Assembly: GCA_002448445.1 (NCBI GenBank) | Contig: DJYC01000080.1 | Coordinates: forward strand, 62,001 to 126,000 | Reading direction: 5' to 3' | Length of the DNA stretch: 64,000 bases | Source: Treponema sp. UBA6988 | GTDB lineage: Bacteria > Spirochaetota > Spirochaetia > Treponematales > Treponemataceae | Shown: positions 17,466 to 24,859 of the stretch, piece after piece | How positions within the stretch are numbered: position 1 is the stretch's first letter | Layout of the letters: the number at the start of each line of letters is the position of its first letter | The notes under the pieces: generated by a model | The model's input: only the letters and a program-made list of their open reading frames with translations | Databases searched by the model: none | What the model was told of the DNA's origin: nothing | Made by a program: the position numbers and the translations under genes

Positions 17466-20033
17466 TTAGTAATTTCCTTTTTGCTGTTTTTGATAATTTT
17501 CAATATTTTGGAACTTATAATTTATTTTATTGTAGTACTCTTTGTTATCGCCAAATTTTTTTAGAATAATGTTTTTATGCCCTAGAATTTCAATAAGTTG
17601 TGATGTCCTACAGAATATATCAATACAGTGATATATTGCTGTAAAATAGTTTTGCTTTTGTTTATCATTTAAATTATTTAATTCAATTCTATATAGATGT
17701 TGAATCAATGGTCTGCCTATCTCTTCGAGAAATGCAAAAAAATCTTTTTTAATTTTTCTTAATTTATCACTTGTATCATAATCATAAGAATTTTTTATTT
17801 CCTCCCTTTTATCAATCAAATACATAGATTTTTTTATTGCAAGCGAGCAAAACAATTCTACATTAATTGAAGATTCTAATGTTTTATCTTTTAGATATCC
17901 TTCAAGAATTTTTATAGCTTGGTCTTTTAATTTTGATGCCCATGAGACACTAGAATAAAACTGTACAAATTCTGGTTGTTCCTTAAATTTTGAATAATTT
18001 TTTTTCATCAATTCAAGTGTAGAATCGTAATCAGCTAATTCATTATATAAATATGACGATAATTGAACTAAAGCTTCTAGTTGTATTTCCATAGGTGATG
18101 ATTCTCTTGATAATATATTTTCATAATTAGATATAACGTCATCCTTTGATTGTGTAAAACGAGCATTATTAGCATTTTCTAATAGAATTTTTTCAACATC
18201 ATTAGCAGATGATTTTTTTAACTGCTCAATACGCTTTGAGAAAACATGAAATGGAAAATCTTTATTATTCTCTGAATAATATGATTTCATAATTTTCAAA
18301 ATTTCATTTGAGTAAACTCTATATATACCGTCACCTGTAAGTTCTACTACTCTTAATTTTATAAGATGATCAAGCCCCTCTGAAAAAATATCTTCTTCAT
18401 TTTCTAAATCAAGAGCATACTTTATTACATTCAAAGAACCTGTTCTGTCATCAGATTGTATCAATTGTCCAATCGCAACAAAAATATTTTTTGCTTGTTT
18501 TGAAAGATAATCGTAAATACGCCCATATAGGAATTCTACGGCAGTTTCACTTTTCTTTATTTCATAATTTAACGAATATTTTATACCTCTTTGTAATATC
18601 AAAAATGCTAATTGATAAATAAATATTGGTCTACCAGAAGTTAATTCATGAATTTTATTTGCAATTTCTCTATCATTTTTTATAGATAACAATGATGTTT
18701 CATCATGAAAATCATGTGTAAATATATTTTCAAGAAATAGTTGTGTTTCAGAAATAGTAAGTTCATTCGTTTTTATTTCTTGACCAATTATAAGATTTGT
18801 TCGTGTTGTTAATACAACTTTGTGTTTATTAATATCCAATTGTTTAATGAAATCCTGAATTTTCTCAACTTCAGCTTTATTAAATGTTTCAAGATCATCA
18901 ATTACAATTAAAATTTTTCCATTGACATTAATAATTTCATCTATCTTATAATTTTCACTACCAATAACTTGATTAATGTGTGTTATAATATCCGAGAAGG
19001 AATCTATTCTCTCTCTTATTTCTTCAATTTTTCCATTATGATAATTATATAATCTATCTTTTGCACTCAAGAATACTATATAATCAAATACTTTTTTTTC
19101 GCTTACTTCATATTCTTCTATAACAGATTGTATAACCGCAGTTTTACCGACACCACCATGCCCCCATATTGTACAAGCGACAGTTGATTTATCCTTTTCA
19201 AGAAACTGTTTAACTTTTTCCTTTATTCCTACTTCAAAATATTTTGTATAATTCTTTTTAAAATCATTTACAACGGTTTTATTAATACAAATTTTTCGAC
19301 CGCATTCTACAAATGATGACATGTCTTTCAAGGCATCCCAATCTTTAGTTATTTGGCTTGTAGAAAATACTTGATTATACAATACTCTTCCTAACAATAA
19401 GTCACAAATCTTAGAATATAAGAATAATTCCTCATTTTCCGTAATACAAATATATGGTATTACAGGGCAATATGTATTATCTGGCTGCAGTACATAGGTA
19501 CAATTCTTTTCAAAAGGATATGAATTTACAGGATATTTCCATGGTATTATTCCAGAATCATATGAAAAATTTATACCTGAGTAAAATTGATCTTTTTGAT
19601 TGATAACATAAATGTAATCAAATTTTGCTGCAAGAATATTTCCACTGTATATAATATTAATAAGATCCTCTAGTTTGTTTATAAAATCTTTATTGCCATC
19701 ATTAAATACAAAGCCATGACCTATATTTGTATTTCTTACTTCTGGATATTTTGATATAGCAGCAACAATTTTGCGAGTACTTTTATCATTGGATTTATTT
19801 AGTTTACTAATTGCGTTAGCCAAATCTCCAACTGTTGGTTTCTGAAGAATTGTATCTATATATTCTCTATCTTCCAAAGGTAATGAATTAAAATTTGCAT
19901 TTTTTAAAACTGAAATATAAAAAAGCAAAGAATATTCTATTTTTACTTGAAGTAAAATTTTTACATCAGAAATATTTTCTAATGATTTTGCTAAATTAAT
20001 TTTTTGATCGATTTTTTTTGTAAAATAATCCAT
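17466..20033 (-). CDS. STAND (NB-ARC-type) NTPase with HEPN-like N-terminus
   Basis: 855 residues, AT-rich. N-terminal region (1-135) is helical and contains PEVRNTNIGHGF (Arg100, His106), an R-x5-H motif like that of HEPN RNases. A poorly conserved middle follows. The NTPase core has Walker A GHGGVGKT (291-298), Walker B KILIVIDDLE (373-382) and the sensor VVLTTR (406-411), then a winged-helix-like segment and a C-terminal helical-repeat sensor region (about 600-855). This effector-NTPase-sensor order is that of STAND defence proteins such as Avs and related antiphage ATPases. GGAGC precedes the ATG. Trigger unknown; assignment to a named Avs type is not possible from sequence by eye. Confidence 0.82.
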   Translation of the reverse strand: MDYFTKKIDQKINLAKSLENISDVKILLQVKIEYSLLFYISVLKNANFNSLPLEDREYIDTILQKPTVGDLANAISKLNKSNDKSTRKIVAAISKYPEVRNTNIGHGFVFNDGNKDFINKLEDLINIIYSGNILAAKFDYIYVINQKDQFYSGINFSYDSGIIPWKYPVNSYPFEKNCTYVLQPDNTYCPVIPYICITENEELFLYSKICDLLLGRVLYNQVFSTSQITKDWDALKDMSSFVECGRKICINKTVVNDFKKNYTKYFEVGIKEKVKQFLEKDKSTVACTIWGHGGVGKTAVIQSVIEEYEVSEKKVFDYIVFLSAKDRLYNYHNGKIEEIRERIDSFSDIITHINQVIGSENYKIDEIINVNGKILIVIDDLETFNKAEVEKIQDFIKQLDINKHKVVLTTRTNLIIGQEIKTNELTISETQLFLENIFTHDFHDETSLLSIKNDREIANKIHELTSGRPIFIYQLAFLILQRGIKYSLNYEIKKSETAVEFLYGRIYDYLSKQAKNIFVAIGQLIQSDDRTGSLNVIKYALDLENEEDIFSEGLDHLIKLRVVELTGDGIYRVYSNEILKIMKSYYSENNKDFPFHVFSKRIEQLKKSSANDVEKILLENANNARFTQSKDDVISNYENILSRESSPMEIQLEALVQLSSYLYNELADYDSTLELMKKNYSKFKEQPEFVQFYSSVSWASKLKDQAIKILEGYLKDKTLESSINVELFCSLAIKKSMYLIDKREEIKNSYDYDTSDKLRKIKKDFFAFLEEIGRPLIQHLYRIELNNLNDKQKQNYFTAIYHCIDIFCRTSQLIEILGHKNIILKKFGDNKEYYNKINYKFQNIENYQKQQKGNY

Positions 20034-20082
20034 ACTATTGCTCCTTATTTTATATCAATATAATTTATAACTAATATAATAA

Positions 20083-21333
20083 CTACAACTCCCCTCTAAA
20101 CGCCCTTGCCAGTATTGATTTTTTTAGCAGGGCGATTTGGTCTAGGACGGTTTGGGCGGCTTCTTTTGAATAGTTTTCTTTTTCTAGCACAGTATCTAGG
20201 ATGCGGACAATTTCTTTTTGTTCAATAAGAGATGGAATTCTAATTGGGGTCGCAGAATATCCTTTCACATTAAAATGAGTTAGTCCTAAACCTCGTTTTT
20301 TTTCTGCAACGATATTTTTCCCCATCGGAGAATTTGTATAATAACAAAGAAAATAAGAATTTATTACTACTTGCAATGGAACTGCAATTAATATATCAAT
20401 TGCATTATATCCATCAAACTGTTCAGTAACTACACATGCAGTTCCTGGGGCACCAGAACGAACAACAAGAACATCATTTGTATGAACAATACTACGTTTT
20501 TCATTTTTCATTCCTTCGGCATTTATATAGACCCAATCAAAATCATCAATATGATTTTCTCGAACATTTGCAGATCTAAAAGCAGGAATACCCATTTCTT
20601 CCTCAGTATAATACCTAGTAGGTTTAATAACAATTCCAACTTTTACTTCTGAGCAACACTCCCCAACCGTTTTTTCTTCCCAAGAATCATCAGATATACC
20701 ATTTTCTTTGCGCCAGTTGGCGGTTAGTTGACCGGTGAAGGCTTTGTGCAAGATGGCCGCTTTGCTGGTTTCGAAGCTGTCTACTACGGATTGAGCCTTG
20801 TCTTTTGCCTCATCCAGTTTTGCGAACATTGTTTCTATGCGGTTTACGATGCGCTGTTGTTCAGTGAGAGGTGGTAACGGAAAATGTAATTGTAATAAAG
20901 AATTAGATGATAAATGTTTTACCGTAACACTTGGAGTTGCATCATTGATCTGTTTTAATGGAATTGGTAAATAATAATACAAAAATTTATCATCTAAATC
21001 TTTTGAAGCTGATTTAATTTTACAAACTCGCTGATTTAATAAACCAAAATCTGATTGCCATCTTGCAATATTAAAATCACCATCCATTCCAATAAGAATT
21101 TCACCTTTCTTAATTTTATATTCTTCAGGACAATCTTCATCTGTAAATGTTTCTGTATATCCTCTTACAACATCACGAATTCTTATAAGTGGAAAAGCAT
21201 TTTCAGAAGAATTTGTAAATCGTCCAGAATCAAAAGGATATCCATTGAGTATTTTTACATATTTTCCTAACTCGACAATTTTCCATGAATTATTGGGAAT
21301 TATCGGCTCTGGTAAATCAACTTTTTTTGCCAT
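20083..21333 (-). CDS. hsdS: Type I restriction enzyme specificity subunit
   Basis: 416 residues with two target-recognition domains separated by paired conserved helices: LTEQQRIVNRIETMFAKLDE (about 157-176) and IEQKEIVRILDTVLEKE (near 365). The halves KAAILHKAFTGQLTANWR and KKSILARAFRGEL mark the ends of each repeat. HsdS sets the bipartite DNA sequence recognised by the HsdM methylase and HsdR nuclease. The target sequence cannot be predicted. The recognition domains are more AT-rich than the conserved helices, which is usual for exchange by recombination. It is separated from hsdM by the DUF4143 ATPase gene. Confidence 0.95.
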   Translation of the reverse strand: MAKKVDLPEPIIPNNSWKIVELGKYVKILNGYPFDSGRFTNSSENAFPLIRIRDVVRGYTETFTDEDCPEEYKIKKGEILIGMDGDFNIARWQSDFGLLNQRVCKIKSASKDLDDKFLYYYLPIPLKQINDATPSVTVKHLSSNSLLQLHFPLPPLTEQQRIVNRIETMFAKLDEAKDKAQSVVDSFETSKAAILHKAFTGQLTANWRKENGISDDSWEEKTVGECCSEVKVGIVIKPTRYYTEEEMGIPAFRSANVRENHIDDFDWVYINAEGMKNEKRSIVHTNDVLVVRSGAPGTACVVTEQFDGYNAIDILIAVPLQVVINSYFLCYYTNSPMGKNIVAEKKRGLGLTHFNVKGYSATPIRIPSLIEQKEIVRILDTVLEKENYSKEAAQTVLDQIALLKKSILARAFRGEL

Positions 21334-21380
21334 TACATTACTCCTAAAAAATTATGGATTTTGCGTTAGCAAAATCGAAT

Positions 21381-21484
21381 CCGTGTGGCAAATCGGGGGC
21401 GTTGCGGGGGGAATCCCCCGCTAGAAGGGGTAGCGGAAAACGCCGCAGGCGGTTGGAGCGAGGGGGAGACTTCCCCCACATTTT
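21381..21484. repeat. GC-rich intergenic repeat, family C copy 2
   Basis: Lies between hsdS and the DUF4143 ATPase gene. Hairpins GCGGGGG-GAAT-CCCCCGC (21404-21421) and GGGGGA-GACT-TCCCCC (21462-21477) correspond in order to those at 4795-4811 and 4854-4871, with changed bases and kept pairing. Between them GAAGGGG and a CCGC/GCGG element are shared with copy 1. Confidence 0.7.
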
Positions 21485-21563
21485 GCAATATTTCTTTCTT
21501 AGCCAATTCTCAATTCTCCTCTTCCATTAAGCAATACGTTATTTGCAAGTTAAATCAATCACC

Positions 21564-22772
21564 CTAAAAGTCCATGAGCAAAAAGTCTTTTATGTTTTTG
21601 TGGATTATTCCGTTTTGGGAAAAATCAAAATCATCCATGGAAACAACATATTTTGGAAAGCTGTCTTTTACGGAATTGAAAACAGAAAACTCCCGCTTTA
21701 CGGTTTCTTCGCTTGCCAAAAGATAGGCAACCTGAACATAGATTTTTTTGCCCTGCTTTTCCGCAATAAAATCGATTTCTGTGTCACCTTTTTTGCCCAC
21801 AAATACCTTAAAATTTCGGCGCAAAAGTTCAAGGCAGACTATGTTTTCAAGAACCTGGTCAATATTCTGAATGTTTTTTCCAAAAACTGCCTCTCGCAAT
21901 CCGTGGTCCGCACAGTAATATTTTTCGTTCACACTTACAATCTTTTTTCCTTCCAAATCGTAGCGGTTTATCTTATAAATAAGAAAGGCATCCGCACAAA
22001 ACTTCAGATAATTCAGAATCGTGTCATGCGAGATTTTGCGGTTTTCACTTTTAAAATATTTTGAGAGCGACGTTGCGCTAAAAATATGACCGATGTTTGA
22101 AAATGCATAAGCCACAATCCGTTCCAATGTGTCAACGTCACGGATATTATTCCGCTTTACCACATCTTTTAGAACTACAGAATTGTAAATGTCCATCAGA
22201 TATTGGTTTTTCGCAGAATCGTCTCCGCTAAAATTTGAAAGGAAGGGCATTCCGCCTGTTTTTATGAACTGCATAAAGCATGAAGTTTTGTCTGCCTGCG
22301 GATTTTTTTTCCTGCTCATTTCCAGAAATTCTGCAAACGAAAAAGGATAAATGACAAACTCTACATAACGCCCCGCAAGATATGTTGCCAATTCGCCAGA
22401 CAAAAGTTTTGCATTTGAACCTGTTATGTAAATGTCGCAGTCAAAGTCTACACGGCAGGAATTAATGCATTTTTCCCAGCCTTCAACTTCCTGAATCTCA
22501 TCAAGAAACAGATATGTTTTTCCCTGGGCGTTTTTCTGGAATTCAACGATTTTTTCGTAAAGGCTTTTTGCGTCCAGAATTTGAGAGTTGGCAAACTGTT
22601 CAAAATTCATGCAGAGAAAGTTTTTTTCGTCTACGCCGGAATTTTTAAGCTCTTCTTTAACAAGCTCCAGCATCACGGATTTTCCCGCCCGTCTAATTCC
22701 TGTAAATACTTTTATCAGTTCCGTATTCATAAACGGCCTGATTCTCTGCATATAAACTTCGCGCTTAATCAT
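21564..22772 (-). CDS. AAA ATPase with DUF4143 domain
   Basis: 402 residues. N-terminal AAA domain: Walker A TGIRRAGKSVM (about 24-34) and Walker B KTYLFLDEIQEVEGW (about 85-99), with ITGSNAKLLSGELATYLAGR, the typical sensor segment. The C-terminal DUF4143 domain (about 200-375) ends in a nuclease-like fold segment (VFVGKKGDTEIDFIAEKQGKKIYVQVAY, resembling the ExD...Q/E-x-K core). The family is abundant in bacteria and its role is unknown, although a toxin-like or nucleotide-dependent switch has been proposed. It interrupts the hsd operon and has its own palindromic upstream element at 22791-22832, so it is probably a separately regulated insertion. Confidence 0.85.
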   Translation of the reverse strand: MIKREVYMQRIRPFMNTELIKVFTGIRRAGKSVMLELVKEELKNSGVDEKNFLCMNFEQFANSQILDAKSLYEKIVEFQKNAQGKTYLFLDEIQEVEGWEKCINSCRVDFDCDIYITGSNAKLLSGELATYLAGRYVEFVIYPFSFAEFLEMSRKKNPQADKTSCFMQFIKTGGMPFLSNFSGDDSAKNQYLMDIYNSVVLKDVVKRNNIRDVDTLERIVAYAFSNIGHIFSATSLSKYFKSENRKISHDTILNYLKFCADAFLIYKINRYDLEGKKIVSVNEKYYCADHGLREAVFGKNIQNIDQVLENIVCLELLRRNFKVFVGKKGDTEIDFIAEKQGKKIYVQVAYLLASEETVKREFSVFNSVKDSFPKYVVSMDDFDFSQNGIIHKNIKDFLLMDF

Positions 22773-22790
22773 AATATAATTTTATCAGTT

Positions 22791-22832
22791 ATAGTCGCTA
22801 AAATCAAGTTTTTTCTTATTTTTAGCGATTAT
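22791..22832 (-). promoter_or_regulatory. Palindromic element upstream of the DUF4143 ATPase gene
   Basis: ATAGTCGCTAAAA (22791-22803) and TTTTAGCGATTAT (22820-22832) form an inverted repeat with one mismatch in 13. It sits between the hsdM stop and the ATPase ATG at 22772. It may be an operator, or a terminator for hsdM, since T-rich sequence lies in the loop. Confidence 0.5.
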
Positions 22833-22846
22833 AGTCTCCAAAAATA

Positions 22847-24262
22847 TCATTTCTCCGTCTTTTTAAGTTCGCGGACAACTTCTTTGATTAGGTCGGCGGC
22901 CATTTCCAGCTGGTCTATGCAGTCCTGGGCGCTTTCAATTGGGTCGGGCAGGTCTTCGTAGTCGAGGATGCTTTCGTCGCGGATAAGGCCAAGGTCAAGG
23001 CTGTTTCCTTTGGCGGCAATTTGTTCGCGGGTAAAGCAGTTCCAGCGTTCGTCTTTAATTTTTTTACGGTCGGATGCTTCGTAGGCTTTTATAAAATCTG
23101 CAAAGTGTTCTTTTTTGAGTTGATTTGTTTTGCCAAAGCTTGGCATGTTGGTGCGTAGGTCGTAGAACCAGACTTCTTTTGTGTTGTCTTTGTCGGTTTT
23201 TCCGCGGGTAAAAAAGAGGACGTTTGTTTTTACGCCCTGGGCATAAAAGATTCCGGTTGGCAGGCGGAGGACTGTGTGCAGGTTACATTTGTTCATTAAG
23301 TCAACGCGGATTTTTTCGCCGTCGCCGTCTGCAAAAAGAACGTTATCCGGGAGAACTACTGCGGCTCTGGCTTTTCCGTCTGCTTTTAATGAGCGGTAAA
23401 TGTGCTGCAAAAAATTGAGCTGCTTGTTGCTTGTAGTGTAAGTAAGGTCTGTGCGAAGGGCTCGCTCACCGCCTTTTTTAGTTCCGAATGGCGGATTTGT
23501 AAGAACTACATCGTAGCCTTTCATTTCCATTCCGATTGAACTTAAGGTGTCGCCCAGTGTGATTTTGCCATTTATGTCGTGAAGGTATGCGTTCATAAGG
23601 GCAAGGCGATGTGTGTCGTGTACAAGTTCTGTGCCGGTAAAGGCCTGGCTGTCTTCAAATTCCTGCTGTTCGCTTGTACAGTGAATGAGGTTGTCGTTGT
23701 TGTCGAGTACATATTTGTGGGCGCTGATCATAAAGCCAAAGGTTCCGCAAGCTGGGTCATTGCATTTTTCACCAAGCTGAGGTTTTACAAGCTCCGTCAT
23801 TACATCGATTAAAACTCGCGGTGTAAAATACTGCCCTGCTCCGCTCTTTTTTTCTGTGGCATTTTTTTCGAGCAAGCCTTCGTAAAGGTCGCCGAGTCCT
23901 TCATCTTTTGCGCTGAACCAGTCGAGTGCGTCTATGGACTTTATGATTTTTTCAAGATTCTTTGGCTCGTCGATTGAAGTCTGGCTGCCGGCGTAAATCT
24001 CAAGAACGCGACCGCTTGTTTTGGTTCCAAGGTGGTCAAGGAGTTCTTTGTAAAAATCCTTGAGAGCGATACCGTCTTTTTTTACGAGTTTTGCCCAGCG
24101 GTATTTTTCTGGGATTTGTTCTTCTGCACCGGGAATCTCTGAGCACATTTTTAAGAACAAAATGTATGTGAGTTCGTTCAAATAGTTTTGATATGTAATT
24201 CCATCGTCGCGAAGTACATTACACAGGTTCCAAAGTTTGCTTACAATTTCTTGTGTGGTCAT
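22847..24262 (-). CDS. hsdM: Type I restriction-modification methylase subunit
   Basis: 471 residues: N-terminal HsdM helical domain (1-130), then an N6-adenine methyltransferase domain. SAM-binding motif I is DPACGTFGFM (169-178; usual form is DPACGTGGF, so Gly to Phe at one position) and catalytic motif IV is NPPFG (256-260). GAGQYFTPR marks the start of the domain. It methylates adenine in the site chosen by HsdS and is needed for restriction by HsdR. GGAGAA lies just upstream of the ATG. The next gene upstream ends 15 bases away, so hsdR, the truncated AlbA gene and hsdM are one transcript. Confidence 0.96.
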   Translation of the reverse strand: MTTQEIVSKLWNLCNVLRDDGITYQNYLNELTYILFLKMCSEIPGAEEQIPEKYRWAKLVKKDGIALKDFYKELLDHLGTKTSGRVLEIYAGSQTSIDEPKNLEKIIKSIDALDWFSAKDEGLGDLYEGLLEKNATEKKSGAGQYFTPRVLIDVMTELVKPQLGEKCNDPACGTFGFMISAHKYVLDNNDNLIHCTSEQQEFEDSQAFTGTELVHDTHRLALMNAYLHDINGKITLGDTLSSIGMEMKGYDVVLTNPPFGTKKGGERALRTDLTYTTSNKQLNFLQHIYRSLKADGKARAAVVLPDNVLFADGDGEKIRVDLMNKCNLHTVLRLPTGIFYAQGVKTNVLFFTRGKTDKDNTKEVWFYDLRTNMPSFGKTNQLKKEHFADFIKAYEASDRKKIKDERWNCFTREQIAAKGNSLDLGLIRDESILDYEDLPDPIESAQDCIDQLEMAADLIKEVVRELKKTEK

Positions 24263-24277
24263 GTTATTAAATTCTCC

Positions 24278-24850
24278 CTATAAAACTTCCCAATGGCCGC
24301 CTTTGTCTGCACCAACACGGCGGATAATGCCTTTTTCTTTTAGCTGTTTTATTTGCCATTCTATACCCTTTACAGTAAGGTCTACTGAAGCAGCAAGTTC
24401 AGTAGTTGTAATTTCTGGATTTTCTTTTATTAAAGCAAGGATTTTCTCCCTAGTTTTCTCCCTAGTTTTCTCCCTAGTTTTCTGGGCAGTTTCTTGTTTC
24501 TCCACAGTTTCTGCCTCAGAGTCAGAGTCTGATTCATCATAAAAACCTTCCCGTACAAAAAAACGGCTTATAAAATATGAGTGTTCATCATCTGTTTCAA
24601 ATTCTGGCTTAGGAGAACCGTTCTTTTCCAGTGCATTCAGGATTTTCTTAAAACCTGTGTTACGGCCTTCTGTAAGGTGCAGTTCTTTTAAAAACTCTCC
24701 AATGCGTCGATTTCTATAACGGTGATTAGTTACCTTAGCTGTAATTGTTTTGAGCGATGCGTCAGGATTCCATGTTTCTTTAAATTCTATTCTTGCCCAC
24801 TCAACAACATTTCCAGAAAGCAAAGTTTTTATATTTATAGGTAAAGCCAT
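24278..24850 (-). pseudogene. Internally deleted AlbA/Schlafen-type putative DNA-binding protein
   Basis: 190 residues still in frame. The first 37 residues (ALPINIKTLLSGNVVEWARI, then EFKETWNP) are the start of the AlbA_2-type transcriptional regulators often found inside type I RM operons. They then jump to the family's C-terminal module (RNRRIGEFLKELHLTEGRNT, GFKKILNALEKNGSP) and a winged helix (about 130-190). The catalytic/nucleotide-like middle of roughly 250-300 residues is missing. Residues 120-131 are three copies of TREK from a 12-base tandem repeat. A shortened regulator could still be made: it has an intact frame and ends 15 bases from hsdM. Confidence 0.75.
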
Positions 24851-24859
24851 TTAGTCTCC

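Noticed and set aside
24447..24482. Tandem CTAGTTTTCTCC repeats as a possible CRISPR array
   Set aside because: Units are 12 bp with no spacers and are translated as TREK within an open frame; no cas genes are present.
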